DNA of 64,000 bases from Mycobacterium sp. NS-7484 (GCF_001953975.1 NZ_MBEJ01000090.1:34465-98464), one strand, 5' to 3'. Positions 17,165 through 25,864 are shown, counted from the first letter of the stretch. Notes: generated by a model from the letters alone, not told the origin. Numbers and translations are program-made.

Positions 17165-17601
17165 CAATATTGGTTGTTGTCGGATCCGGCTTCAAGCCGG
17201 GCTGTCGGTCGTGAGGTGGGGTTGGAACCGAACGTCTCGGAGTCGGCCAGCACGGTGTAGACCTCCCACTTTTCGCCGGCCGGGCCGGTTACCCAGACCT
17301 TGTCCTGGGTGGCGAAGCAACACGTGGTGCCGATCTCCTCGTCGGTGAACAGGCCTTCGCCGGTCAGTCGGGCGATCTCGGCATGCACCTTGTCGCTGGA
17401 TTCCACCTCGACGCCGAGGTGGTTGATGGTGCCGCCCTTGCCGGGGTTTTCCAGCAGCACCAGCTTCAGCGGGGGCTCCGTGACGGCGAAGTTGGCGTAA
17501 CCGGGCTTCACCTTGGCCGGCGATACGCCGAACAGTTTGGTGTAGAACATGATCGCCTCGTCGAGGTCGTCGACATTGAGTGCTAACTGGACGCGGGACA
17601 T
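17164..17601 (-). CDS. ArsI/CadI family VOC-fold heavy-metal resistance protein
   Basis: A 145-residue glyoxalase/VOC-fold protein, starting MSRVQLALNVDDLDEAI after a GGAGG site. The vicinal cysteines of the family are present in GTTCCFATQDKVWVTGP (about residues 94-96), followed by the WEVYTVL metal-ligand Glu. Relatives are cadmium-induced CadI of mycobacteria and ArsI, a C-As lyase that demethylates organoarsenicals. It is first in an operon with Acr3 and divergent from ArsR, so an arsenical role is likely. Confidence 0.9.
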   Translation of the reverse strand: MSRVQLALNVDDLDEAIMFYTKLFGVSPAKVKPGYANFAVTEPPLKLVLLENPGKGGTINHLGVEVESSDKVHAEIARLTGEGLFTDEEIGTTCCFATQDKVWVTGPAGEKWEVYTVLADSETFGSNPTSRPTARLEAGSDNNQY

Positions 17602-17623
17602 GGTCGACCTCCACTGCGGATGA

Positions 17624-17673
17624 GACATATATCGAACTGCCATGCTCAGAATGACACCTTTTCGATATATGTC
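17624..17673. promoter_or_regulatory. Two-armed ArsR operator
   Basis: GACATATATCGAA at 17624-17636 and its exact reverse complement at 17661-17673 are separated by 24 bases, and lie between the divergent arsI and arsR starts. Perfect 13-base arms of low GC in this high-GC DNA fit a dimeric SmtB/ArsR repressor site controlling both directions. Confidence 0.8.
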
Positions 17674-17697
17674 AAGAAAAGTGGCATGATGCATGTC

Positions 17698-18057
17698 ATG
17701 CCCAAGGCGCTGCCCGTCATCGACATGTCCGCCCCGGTGTGCTGTGCCCCGGTCGCGGCCGGGCCGCTCAGTGACGCCGACGCACTAGAGGTGGCGATGC
17801 GCCTGAAGGCGCTCGCTGATCCGATGCGGGTGAAAATCATGTCGCTGTTGTTCAGTTCCCGCCCAGGAGAGGAAACGAGCGGGGATCTGGCCGCGGTACT
17901 CGAGCTGGCCGAATCCACCGTCAGCCATCACCTCGGGCAGCTGCGCAGGGCGGGGTTGGTGATCTCCGAACGGCGCGGTATGAATGTCTTTCACCGGGTG
18001 AAACCCGAAGCCCTGCAAGCCTTGTGCGTAGTACTCGACCCCAACTGCTGTCAGTAG
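17698..18057 (+). CDS. arsR: ArsR family arsenic-responsive repressor
   Basis: A 119-residue winged-helix repressor of the SmtB/ArsR family, with the recognition region LELAESTVSHHLGQLRRAGLV. Vicinal cysteines lie at the N-terminus (PVCCAPVAAG) and at the very C-terminus (PNCCQ). N-terminal Cys pairs bind As(III) in corynebacterial ArsR proteins, so this pair is the likely sensor. The start could also be one of two ATGs at 17686-17691. It is divergent from arsI-acr3 across a palindromic operator. Confidence 0.93.
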   Translation: MPKALPVIDMSAPVCCAPVAAGPLSDADALEVAMRLKALADPMRVKIMSLLFSSRPGEETSGDLAAVLELAESTVSHHLGQLRRAGLVISERRGMNVFHRVKPEALQALCVVLDPNCCQ

Positions 18058-18123
18058 GTGCGGCCAACGAGATTGCGGATCCAAGGCGGCCTTACCTGGT
18101 GAACCGCCCTGCTCGATTCCGCC

Positions 18124-19809
18124 TCATCCCAGAATCGCCCGGGCGGCGCGCTCGGCGATCAACATGACCGGCGCGTTGGTGTTGCCGGAGGTGATGGTGG
18201 GCATCGCCGAGGCGTCGACCACTCGAAGGCCGGCGACGCGATACACGCGACATTCGGTGTCGAGCACCGTGCCGGCTGACCGTGGAAGGCCTTGTATGTC
18301 AAAGGCTCCCATCGCGCAGGTGCCCACCGGGTGGAAGATCGTCGTACCGAGTTCACCAGCAGCCTGCTGCAGGTCTTCGTCGGTCACCAGGTCCGGGCCG
18401 GGAAGCAATTCTTGCGGGCCGTAGCCGGCCAGTGCGGGCGCTGCCATGATCTTCCGGGTCATCCGCAGGCCCTTCACGGCGACTTGACGATCGGCGTCGG
18501 TGGACAGGTAATTGCAGGAGATCTTCGGATCGGTCAACGGATCGGCACTGGCCAGGCGCACATGGCCGCGCGAGCTGGGCCGCAGATTGCAGACCGAGGG
18601 TGTGATGGCTGCGTACCGGTGCAGCGGTTCGCCGAACTTGGGCAACGACAAAGGCTGCACATGCCACTCCAGATCGGGACTGGCCAGCGTCGGGTCGCTT
18701 TTCGCGAAAGCCCCTAGCGTGGAGGGCGGCATGGTCATCGGACCTGAGCGCAGCGTCAGGTATTGAAGTCCCATGCCGCCACGGGTGATCCAGTTGCGGT
18801 ACAGCGTGTTGACGGTCCGGGCACCCTGAACGCGGTAGACGGTGCGCAGCTGCAGATGGTCCTGGAGGTTTTCGCCGACTCCTGGTAGATCGACGGCCAC
18901 CGGCACGTGATGCTCGGTGAGCAACTCGGCTGGGCCCAGCCCCGAGGCCTGCATGAGATGCGGCGAGCCAATCGCCCCCGCGCTCAGGATCACCTCCCGG
19001 CGGGCCTGGACGGTGATTGTCTGGCCGTCCTTGAGCAACCGCAGGCCGGTGACCCGGTGCCGGGCCGTGGTCCATGCACCGCGCCGCTGACTGTCACAGA
19101 CCTCGTCGTCCATCAGCAGCCCCAGGGCCTGAGTCTGGGTGTAGACGGTGAGATTCGGTCGGTGGGCGATCGGATGCAGGAACGCATCGGCCATCGACCA
19201 GCGACGGCCCCGTCGTTGGTTGACGTGAAAGTAGGCGCTGCCAGAGTTGTCGCCCCGGTTGAATTCCTCGATGGGTGCGATGCCTACCTGGGCTGCGGCG
19301 GCCTGCCAGGCGTCCAAGATCTTCCAGCGCACCCGCGGCCGCTCGACGCGGATCTCGCCACCGGTGCCGTGCCAGTCGTCGGCACCGCCGAAGTAGTCTT
19401 CCAACTCTTTGTAGATCGCCAGCGTTTCGCCGGGGGAGTCCGCACCACCCCAGAGCCATCGCTCGTCACCGGTGGCTTGTGCCCATAGCTCGTAATCGCT
19501 TGCCTGTCCACGCATGTGGATCATGGCATTGATCGACGAGCAGCCGCCGATCACCCGGCCCCGCGCGTAATGGATGCTGCGCCCGGCCAGACCTGGATCG
19601 GCCTCTGTCGTGAAGCACCAGTCGGTGCGGGGGTTGGCGATGGTGTACAGGTAGCCCACCGGCACCTTGATCCAGAACCAGTTGTCTTTGCCGCCGGCCT
19701 CGATCAACAGCACGCGGTGGTCAGGGTTGGCGCTGAGCCGATTGGCAAGCAGGCAGCCCGCGCTGCCTGCTCCCACGATGATGAAGTCGAATTCGGCGAC
19801 GGGGCTCAT
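18124..19809 (-). CDS. GMC family FAD-dependent oxidoreductase
   Basis: A 561-residue glucose-methanol-choline oxidoreductase. The FAD-binding motif DFIIVGAGSAGCLLANRL is at the N-terminus, GMC signature 1 (HYARGRVIGGCSSINAM) near residue 85 and signature 2 (GAIGSPHLMQASGLGP) near 290. FHPVGTCAMG and SGNTNAPVMLIAERAA carry the active-site His and the FAD-contacting end. It would oxidise an alcohol to an aldehyde; substrate unknown. The start ATG 19809 sits in front of the Rossmann motif; GGAGG is 12 bases upstream. Confidence 0.92.
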   Translation of the reverse strand: MSPVAEFDFIIVGAGSAGCLLANRLSANPDHRVLLIEAGGKDNWFWIKVPVGYLYTIANPRTDWCFTTEADPGLAGRSIHYARGRVIGGCSSINAMIHMRGQASDYELWAQATGDERWLWGGADSPGETLAIYKELEDYFGGADDWHGTGGEIRVERPRVRWKILDAWQAAAAQVGIAPIEEFNRGDNSGSAYFHVNQRRGRRWSMADAFLHPIAHRPNLTVYTQTQALGLLMDDEVCDSQRRGAWTTARHRVTGLRLLKDGQTITVQARREVILSAGAIGSPHLMQASGLGPAELLTEHHVPVAVDLPGVGENLQDHLQLRTVYRVQGARTVNTLYRNWITRGGMGLQYLTLRSGPMTMPPSTLGAFAKSDPTLASPDLEWHVQPLSLPKFGEPLHRYAAITPSVCNLRPSSRGHVRLASADPLTDPKISCNYLSTDADRQVAVKGLRMTRKIMAAPALAGYGPQELLPGPDLVTDEDLQQAAGELGTTIFHPVGTCAMGAFDIQGLPRSAGTVLDTECRVYRVAGLRVVDASAMPTITSGNTNAPVMLIAERAARAILG

Positions 19810-19934
19810 TCCGGGTTCGTTCCTCCATAGCGTCGGGTGCGTCACCTAGTGTGCGCGACGACCGCTCGGTAGGTGCGGATTCCCCGCCCGAATTGGTGCA
19901 CGGACGGATGTTGTCGGCGGCTTAGCCTTGGGTC

Positions 19935-20618
19935 ATGGGTGAGGGGACAGTCAACGATTCATTGCAACGGGCCTACGAGGTCATGATTTCCGCCGATGTG
20001 GGGCCTTTCCTGCGCGCACGTGGCTTCGACATATCCGACTCCAGCTTCACGCGGGAACGGGGGCCGCTCTACGACGTGATCAATCTTCAGCCCGACCGGC
20101 ACAACGGCACGATGTCGTGGCATGGATTCTTCATCAACGTCGGAATCGGATCCGCTGAGGTCGACAGCGCGTGCCCTGGATACGAGCGAGCCCGGCATCC
20201 GCTCAAAGGTTCGCTACTGCAACGCCGTTGGGAACAGTTGGTACCCGACTTGCCGTACGAGGCGCGGTTCGACGATCGCACCGACATGCAGAAATTCGCG
20301 GCGGCGCTCTGCGATGGCTTTGATGCGACGCTCGCTGTGATGGAACAGATAAGCAGCACAAAGCAGTTGGTGCGATACGCGGTCGACAACAACGTGCTGA
20401 TCGAGTACGACAAGACCTGCGGGTATCTGGCGGCGGTCGATGACATCGACACGCTGACGGAATATGTCACCACGTTGCACAGCTACTTCGGGCATCAGGA
20501 CCGGTGGTCGATCTTCAGCCGCAACATCAGCACGGCTGCAGGGCGTTGGGAGGGCCATCTGCGGGAGCGCGGATTGCTTGATTTGATTCCCGCCAGTGGC
20601 GGGAATGAGCCTTCTTAG
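19935..20618 (+). CDS. DUF4304 domain protein
   Basis: A 227-residue protein resembling the DUF4304 family: PFLRARGFDISDSSF, then NLQPDRHNGTMSWHGFFINVGI. These are mixed alpha/beta proteins of unknown role, often found near polymorphic-toxin immunity genes; no toxin lies next to it. It has no signal peptide. It stands alone between the GMC and LLM oxidoreductase genes, which are both on the other strand. Confidence 0.75.
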   Translation: MGEGTVNDSLQRAYEVMISADVGPFLRARGFDISDSSFTRERGPLYDVINLQPDRHNGTMSWHGFFINVGIGSAEVDSACPGYERARHPLKGSLLQRRWEQLVPDLPYEARFDDRTDMQKFAAALCDGFDATLAVMEQISSTKQLVRYAVDNNVLIEYDKTCGYLAAVDDIDTLTEYVTTLHSYFGHQDRWSIFSRNISTAAGRWEGHLRERGLLDLIPASGGNEPS

Positions 20619-20664
20619 ATCAGGAGGCCGGACGCATCAACGGACGCATCAACTGTGATCGTCG

Positions 20665-21474
20665 TCAGCCGTTGTCCCGCCACGTGAGCACTTCCTTGAG
20701 AGACGTGAGGTCGTAGCCGTCATCAGCGGTGAGCTCCGTCTGAAACAACGTGACGCCGGCTTCGCGGAAGGCATCGGCACTGTCGGCGTCCTGCCACAGC
20801 GTCGAGCGTTCGATATCGGCGCCGTTGCGGCCGAACGTCGCCGCCAGCTCGTCGACGAGGTCGCTGGACCTGCGGAACGCGTCGAGGTCTTGGAACGCGT
20901 GCCAGATGTCGGCGTGTCGGGCGACGGCGGGCAGCGAGCGTTTGGGCCCTGTGCCGCCGATGAGAATGGGTACCTTGCGCACCGGCGGCGGGATCAGTGC
21001 CGCGAGCCGGTTCTCGATCCGGATCAGGCTCTCGTCGAACAGATCGAAGCGGGAGCTGAACGTGCCAAACTCATAACCATAAGTGGTGTAATCCTTTTCG
21101 TACCATCCAGCTCCGAGACCGAGGATGAGCCGGCCGCCACTGATGTGGTCGACGGTGCGAGCCATGTCGGCGAGCAGGTCCGGGTTACGGAAACCGACGC
21201 CGGTGACCAGGAGCCCGATCTCGGCGTGCGAGGTGATCTCACCCCACGACGCGAGCGCGGTCCAACCCTCGAAGTTGGCAACGTCGGGTTGCTCATCGAG
21301 CAGCAGGGGTTTGCCGTCGACGATGGCCTCCACCGCCGGGCGGTGGAAGTGGTCGTAACCGAAGATCACGTCGACGCCGAGGTCGTCGGCGGCCAGGACG
21401 GCGTCGCGCCACGTGCGGTAGTCGGGTGTGCCGCCGGGCTGGATCTGCGCGGCGACGCGAACGGGACGGGTCAT
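20665..21474 (-). CDS. LLM class F420-dependent oxidoreductase
   Basis: A 269-residue luciferase-like monooxygenase-fold protein. It shows DLGVDVIFGYDHFHRP at the N-terminus, RLILGLGAGWYEKDYTTYGY near residue 105, and VPILIGGTGPKRSLPAVARHADIWH, typical of the mycobacterial F420-using TIGR03560-like group. AGGAG precedes ATG 21474; the longer open frame upstream is not conserved. The substrate is unknown. Confidence 0.9.
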   Translation of the reverse strand: MTRPVRVAAQIQPGGTPDYRTWRDAVLAADDLGVDVIFGYDHFHRPAVEAIVDGKPLLLDEQPDVANFEGWTALASWGEITSHAEIGLLVTGVGFRNPDLLADMARTVDHISGGRLILGLGAGWYEKDYTTYGYEFGTFSSRFDLFDESLIRIENRLAALIPPPVRKVPILIGGTGPKRSLPAVARHADIWHAFQDLDAFRRSSDLVDELAATFGRNGADIERSTLWQDADSADAFREAGVTLFQTELTADDGYDLTSLKEVLTWRDNG

Positions 21475-21623
21475 GTGGAACTCCTGAGTCGGGGAAAGGC
21501 GACTCCTGAGCCAAGTGGACGAGGTGCGAGATTTATTCCGGTCGAGGTGATCCTCAAATGAGGGTGATCGCCAGGGGCTCCGGTCCGTTGCAGCGAGTGC
21601 TGGGGATCTCCAACCCACGGACA

Positions 21624-22430
21624 TCAACTATCCGAACGTGCGCGGGCAAGCGATTCAAACGCGTCGGCAGTGTTTTGTTCGGCAGGAAACAGCAGCTCGA
21701 TGGCCAGCTCGGAAAGCGTGACCTCGAACGGCATGTCGAATGTGCCGAACATGCCGAAGAAGGACCATTCACCGCCCCCGGGTGCGCGCACCCTCACCGG
21801 GCCGAGATTCTGTGCGAAGTCGGATTCGCTTGCCGCACCGCGGTCGTCGCCGGATAGGTAGTTGTCAAACTCCTCCAGCAGCTGTGCGAGCTGCTGGTCG
21901 GCAGTGGTGGCGAGCTGGCGCTCGATACGATCACGGAAGTACACCATGACGTCGCGAGCGTTGATGATCTGTGATGACAACGCCATTCCGATACGGAGGA
22001 CGTTGACGGGCGGCTTCAACAGGGCTGGGTCGATGCCCGCGACAAGCGGTTGTATGGCGGCGTTCGCAGCGACCAGATTCCAGTGCCGATCGAAGACGAC
22101 GGCCGGGTACGGCTCGTGGCTTTTCAGGATCCGTTTCAGCGCTTCGCGAATCGGGGCGAGTTCGGGTGCGCTGAACGGATGCTCGGGGAAGGCGGGGGCG
22201 TGCCCTGCTGCGAGCAGGAGCTGGTTTCGTTCACGAAATGGGATGTCGAGTCGTTCGCCAAGGCGCAGCACCATGTCTCGTCCGGGCTTGGAGCGACCGG
22301 TCTCGACGAAACTCAGATGACGCGCGGATACGCCGGCATCGAGCGCGAGCTCGAGCTGGGTCAGCCGGCGCCGGAGCCGCCATTCCCGCAGCAGCGGCCC
22401 GACCCGGGAAGCGGTGCCGGTGGTTGCCAT
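21624..22430 (-). CDS. XRE family regulator with MmyB-like ligand-binding domain
   Basis: A 268-residue regulator. An N-terminal Cro/C1-type helix-turn-helix (RRLTQLELALDAGVSARHLSFVE) is followed by an MmyB-like PAS-type domain (AVVFDRHWNLVAANAAI, ending in FGTFDMPFEVTLSELAIE), which in relatives binds a hydrophobic ligand. The start at 22430 precedes the helix-turn-helix by about 15 residues. It is divergent from a small membrane protein gene, and is tail-to-head with the LLM oxidoreductase, whose expression it may control. Confidence 0.9.
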   Translation of the reverse strand: MATTGTASRVGPLLREWRLRRRLTQLELALDAGVSARHLSFVETGRSKPGRDMVLRLGERLDIPFRERNQLLLAAGHAPAFPEHPFSAPELAPIREALKRILKSHEPYPAVVFDRHWNLVAANAAIQPLVAGIDPALLKPPVNVLRIGMALSSQIINARDVMVYFRDRIERQLATTADQQLAQLLEEFDNYLSGDDRGAASESDFAQNLGPVRVRAPGGGEWSFFGMFGTFDMPFEVTLSELAIELLFPAEQNTADAFESLARARSDS

Positions 22431-22538
22431 TCGCACCGACTGTAGCCGCACCGGGTTCGTTCCTCGATTACCTCTAGGTAATCGACAGTGCGACCTCCCA
22501 CCGTGACGATCACTGGAGAACCGTGAGGAGGACGGAAA

Positions 22539-22982
22539 ATGACTACGTTGATTCGACGGCTGGTCTGCGGCGCAGCTGGCGCCATGATGCTCGTCGCATT
22601 ATTCCTACCGTGGGACCAGATTCAGGACACCGATCGCATCGCGTGGGGGTTGTGGAAGCTGACTTTTCCGCTCTGCGTGGCTCTTGCCTTGTGCGCGTTG
22701 ACATCCGCGCTCACGGGTGGGCAGATCGGCCTGAACAGACCCGACGTTTCGATCATTGGCGCGACCGATGGCCTCGGTGTGATCACCACCGTGACGCTGG
22801 CCTGGCTGCTGTTGTACGCGTTGCCTGCTGACGCCAGTCTCCAGCCGGCCCTCGTCCTGGCGCTGGTATCGGCGGCTGCAGCTGCCTTAGCGGCCGCCGA
22901 CTACCGTCCGCTGCGGGGAGCGCCGCTGTTCCCGCGACTGGTTGATGAGTGCGGCAGTAGCCACCATTCGAGCACCTTGTGA
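22539..22982 (+). CDS. Small integral membrane protein, four helices
   Basis: A 147-residue protein with four predicted membrane segments (about residues 8-24, 42-60, 80-100 and 103-123). A D-R-I-A-W loop follows the first helix. I do not recognise a family. It is divergent from the XRE regulator gene and convergent with the YaeQ gene. Confidence 0.7.
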   Translation: MTTLIRRLVCGAAGAMMLVALFLPWDQIQDTDRIAWGLWKLTFPLCVALALCALTSALTGGQIGLNRPDVSIIGATDGLGVITTVTLAWLLLYALPADASLQPALVLALVSAAAAALAAADYRPLRGAPLFPRLVDECGSSHHSSTL

Positions 22983-23022
22983 GGCAGCGCAAAGCCGAGC
23001 GGACATGGCTCGGGCTCAGAGG

Positions 23023-23574
23023 TCACTGCAATGGCTCGGGTGCGAAGGTGACGTCGACTCCGCTCACGGTCATCGTCACCTGACCTTCGATCACCATCAC
23101 CTGCGCCGAGACCCGTCGATCGACAGTTTGGGCCAGTTGCTGCACCGGTGCGTGCGGTATCTGCGTCACCGACAGGTTCGCCAGCCCGGCCACTTTGGGG
23201 CCGACGGTGCGCCACCAGGTGGGCACGCCGGCGGCGAACGGGAACAGCAGCACCTGGTCGGCTTGGCTGGCCGCCTTGCCCAAGACGCGCTCGTCGGGCT
23301 GGCCGACGTTGATCCACTCCAGGATCCGGCCGGTGTAGTCGGCGAGCCGCAAGTCCGGTACGCCAGGGGTGGACAGGCCTGCCCCGAAAGTCAACTCGCC
23401 GTCGACGTCGCTGAGTCGGTGTGCGCGAAGCCCAAACGCCAACAACCGCACCACCATCCGCTCATCGGTCTCGCTAGGATGACGGGCCACGGTGAGCGTG
23501 TGATCGGCGTAGTAGCCGTGATCGACATCGGAGACGCCAAGTTCGACTTTGAATACCGTTGCAGAAAGGGCCAC
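23023..23574 (-). CDS. YaeQ family protein
   Basis: A 183-residue YaeQ protein. It has the conserved HTLTVARHPSETDERMVVRLLAFGLRAH block (residues 26-53) and the WINVGQPDERVLGKAASQADQV segment, which place it in the PD-(D/E)XK-like fold family of unknown activity. The GTG at 23574 (VALSATVFKVEL) is where homology begins; the frame is open to 23610. Confidence 0.87.
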   Translation of the reverse strand: MALSATVFKVELGVSDVDHGYYADHTLTVARHPSETDERMVVRLLAFGLRAHRLSDVDGELTFGAGLSTPGVPDLRLADYTGRILEWINVGQPDERVLGKAASQADQVLLFPFAAGVPTWWRTVGPKVAGLANLSVTQIPHAPVQQLAQTVDRRVSAQVMVIEGQVTMTVSGVDVTFAPEPLQ

Positions 23575-23704
23575 GTCATAGTGTCCACCCACGTGGCGTC
23601 CTCCGAGCAATCGGGCTGCTTTGAGTGGTCGACCGCCGGGATAAACCGTTCTGTGCTCGGTTCCGTGTCACGTTGCCGGACAAATCAGCAGCTCCAAACT
23701 CGGC

Positions 23705-23716
23705 GTTACATGTAAC
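23705..23716. promoter_or_regulatory. Perfect palindrome upstream of the mazE-like gene
   Basis: GTTACATGTAAC is a perfect 12-base palindrome 8 bases before the antitoxin ATG. It is placed as expected for the autoregulatory operator of a toxin-antitoxin operon. Confidence 0.6.
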
Positions 23717-23724
23717 ATGGCTCT

Positions 23725-23931
23725 ATGGCGGTGAGGGAAAGGGTAGGTGAGTACCGACGACGGATGCGCGAGCGCGGCCTCCGACCGCTGCAGGTCTGGG
23801 TGCCTGACGTGCGCACCGAGACTTTCGCGGCCGAGGCGCACAGGCAGGCCTCGCTGGTCGCAGAAGCTCACGAAGAAAGCGACGACCAAGACTTCATCGA
23901 GGCGATCTCGACGCGGTGGGACGAGGAGTGA
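23725..23931 (+). CDS. MazE-like antitoxin (DUF3018 type)
   Basis: A 68-residue protein, starting [28 protein letters not shown]. This is the DUF3018 antitoxin pattern: a basic N-terminal DNA-binding part and an acidic C-terminal tail ([19 protein letters not shown]) that would occupy the toxin. The stop overlaps the GTG start of the MazF gene in a GTGA. A palindrome lies just upstream. Confidence 0.85.
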   Translation: MAVRERVGEYRRRMRERGLRPLQVWVPDVRTETFAAEAHRQASLVAEAHEESDDQDFIEAISTRWDEE

Positions 23932-24260
23932 ATCGAGGGGAGATTTGGACCGTGGCCGGAGGTGTTTATGCCTCGAAGCCCCGTCCGGCGGTGATCGTTC
24001 AGGATGACCTCTTCGATGCCACGACTTCGGTCACCGTAGCTCCGATGACCAGCACGCTGTTGGATGCTCCACTGCTGCGCATCCGCATAGGGGGCGGAGA
24101 TGGGCTACTTTCGGGACTCGACCACGATAGTGACGTGATGATCGACAAGCTCACGACGGTCAGAAGGTCGAACGTCCATACCCGAATCGGCCGCCTGACA
24201 GCGGAGCAACTGGTTGAGATCGAGCGGGCAATGATGGCATTCCTCGGCCTTGCTCGATGA
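23928..24260 (+). CDS. MazF-like endoribonuclease toxin
   Basis: A 110-residue toxin of the MazF/PemK family: [11 protein letters not shown] at the N-terminus with the catalytic Arg region, [14 protein letters not shown], and [16 protein letters not shown] with the conserved Thr. It cleaves RNA at specific sequences. The full length looks intact, and the GTG start is coupled to the antitoxin stop. Confidence 0.9.
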   Translation: MNRGEIWTVAGGVYASKPRPAVIVQDDLFDATTSVTVAPMTSTLLDAPLLRIRIGGGDGLLSGLDHDSDVMIDKLTTVRRSNVHTRIGRLTAEQLVEIERAMMAFLGLAR

Positions 24261-24496
24261 ATGAACCCCGTTGAGGAGCAGTGCAAATGGCATGCTCTAG
24301 CGTCAGGTCGCCATATTTCGATCTCGTCGTATTCCTCAACTGAAGGTACCGCCAGCCGGTTGGCCAGTTGGTGCAGGCAGGGGAGTCGTCATCCGCCAGT
24401 CGGGGGTCGTCGTTTCAATCATCGGTACTGCCCGAGTGGCTGTGCGCGGAGTTTGCTGGATAGCAGAGTCCCTAGTACCGACGAGCGCTAGCATTG

Positions 24497-24513
24497 ACTG
24501 CAATGCATGCAGT
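24497..24513. promoter_or_regulatory. Palindrome upstream of the vapB-like gene
   Basis: ACTGCA and TGCAGT flank a 5-base spacer, ending 15 bases before the antitoxin start. It is a candidate VapB/FitA operator. Confidence 0.5.
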
Positions 24514-24528
24514 GGATGAGGGGTGACG

Positions 24529-24774
24529 ATGGCGACCTTGACGATTCGTGATCTTGACGACGAACTCAAAGCGGCACTGCGTGTTCGCGCAGCAGAGCGC
24601 GGCCGGTCGATGGAATCTGAGGTGCGTGAGATCTTGCGCACGGCATTGGAACGCCCTGTGGGTGGTCCGGGGATGGCGACGCGGATTCGGCAGCGCTTCG
24701 CGGGAACCGGGGGTGTGGAGCTTGACCTGCCCAGTCGGACCGAGCGTCCACGCGCTGCGGCCCTTGACGAATGA
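24529..24774 (+). CDS. FitA/VapB-like ribbon-helix-helix antitoxin
   Basis: An 81-residue antitoxin. MATLTIRDLDDELKAALRVR is the beta-strand and first helix of a ribbon-helix-helix, GRSMESEVREILRTAL the second helix, and the tail (RIRQRFAGTGGVELDLPSR) is the toxin-binding segment of FitA. ATG 24529 fits the family start; ATG 24523 is also possible. The stop overlaps the toxin start by four bases. Confidence 0.9.
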   Translation: MATLTIRDLDDELKAALRVRAAERGRSMESEVREILRTALERPVGGPGMATRIRQRFAGTGGVELDLPSRTERPRAAALDE

Positions 24775-25199
24775 TCGTCTTGGATACCAACGTCGTTTCG
24801 GAGCTGATGCGCCCAGCGCCGGAACCTGGCGTCACTAGTTGGGTCGACAGCTTGGATGTGGCCGACATATGGCTGACTGTCGTGACGGCGGCCGAACTGA
24901 TGTGCGGCGTCGCCCGATTGCCGAACGGGCGACGCCGGCGTGAGCTTCGCGCAAAGGTCGACGGACTGCTGGCGGAGGATTTCCAGGACAGAATTCTGCC
25001 GTTCGATGCGCTGGCGGCAACCCACTATGCAGATATCGTTGCTGACCGGGAGCGTAGCGGGCTCCAGATCAGTATGGCCTACGGGCAGGTCGCCGCAATT
25101 TGCCGCAACTGGAACGCCGGACTCGCGACGCGCAACGTCAGTGACTTCGTTGACATCGGCGTCGACCTCATCAATCCGTGGGATTTGGCAACACCGTAA
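24771..25199 (+). CDS. FitB/VapC-like PIN-domain toxin with a changed catalytic position
   Basis: A 142-residue PIN-domain ribonuclease of the FitB group. MIVLDTNVVSELMRP (Asp5) and TAAELMCGVARL (Glu43) give two metal ligands, and the C-terminus has LATRNVSDF and DLINPW. At residue 104 the family has the third acidic ligand (MADxQIA), but here it is Tyr (SMAYGQVAAI). One base change, GAC to TAC, could explain this. The enzyme may be inactive or weak. Confidence 0.88.
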   Translation: MIVLDTNVVSELMRPAPEPGVTSWVDSLDVADIWLTVVTAAELMCGVARLPNGRRRRELRAKVDGLLAEDFQDRILPFDALAATHYADIVADRERSGLQISMAYGQVAAICRNWNAGLATRNVSDFVDIGVDLINPWDLATP

Positions 25200-25510
25200 C
25201 CACTTGGCCTAAACGACGCACGCCGGTTGCGAAACGGCCTTAGTGAAACACGCTGCAGCACAGCGGTTTGCCTAGGACGAGTCGGGCGTCATGGTTCGTC
25301 CAGGTGGATTCGCCGGGATGTTGGTTCGATGAGTGGGGTGAGGGGGTCACTCGGATTGCCCGCCGACTACGAGCTGAGCGCTATCTAGCCCCAACGTGGT
25401 AGGGCAACAAGCCGGTCGCTCTCAAACCCCGCAGGCGCTCGATCGTTTGCTGGACTTTGCCGACGATCCACAATCAACCGCTTGTCTACATTTCGTCTAC
25501 GCTGACTTCC
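25200..25510. other. Intergenic gap between toxin-antitoxin modules
   Basis: About 310 bases with no convincing gene. Near its end GTCTAC is repeated directly at 25484-25489 and 25495-25500, 11 bases apart (one helical turn) and just before the next antitoxin, so it may be an operator. A stretch around 25326-25395 translates to an Arg-rich fragment but has no homology I recognise. Confidence 0.4.
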
Positions 25511-25744
25511 ATGGCGGCAGAAACTACAACTGTCCGAGTCCGCCGGCGAGATTCTGAGCGGCTCCAATCGCTGGCCAAAGCTCGTCAGACCGCCGTTGTC
25601 GACGTCGTGCACGCTGCGATCGACGCTCTGGAACGGCAGGAGTTCCTCCGGGGATTAAACGGCGATTACCAGCGCCTGCGTGGTAATCCCGAACTCTGGG
25701 AACAGTACCTGGCCGAGCGTCACGAGTGGGACGCCCTGGCTTGA
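25511..25744 (+). CDS. Orphan ribbon-helix-helix antitoxin
   Basis: A 77-residue antitoxin. MAAETTTVRVRRRDSERLQ is the DNA-binding strand and first helix, followed by a second helix ending in HAAIDALERQEFL and a Leu/Trp-rich tail (YQRLRGNPELWEQYLAERHEW). Its stop overlaps a TTG that begins a broken MazF-like frame, so the cognate toxin appears lost. The antitoxin itself is intact. Confidence 0.75.
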   Translation: MAAETTTVRVRRRDSERLQSLAKARQTAVVDVVHAAIDALERQEFLRGLNGDYQRLRGNPELWEQYLAERHEWDALA

Positions 25745-25864
25745 TCTGGCGAGGGGATCTACTACGTCGATCTCGCCCAGCCGGTCGGCCACGAGCCGGC
25801 CTCTCGGCGCCCAGCGGCGGCCGCACGCGACTTCGACCCCGGCCGCAAGCATTGCCATCGATGA
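25741..25864 (+). pseudogene. Remnant of a MazF-like toxin gene, frameshifted and truncated
   Basis: TTG at 25741 overlaps the antitoxin stop and opens LIWRGD. The MazF pattern then continues in another frame as IYYVDLAQPVGHEPASRRPA from 25757, as expected if two bases were lost after GGGGAT. After that the frame degrades to a short Ala/Arg tail and stops at 25862-25864, leaving only about a third of a MazF. It is unlikely to make an active toxin. Confidence 0.65.
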
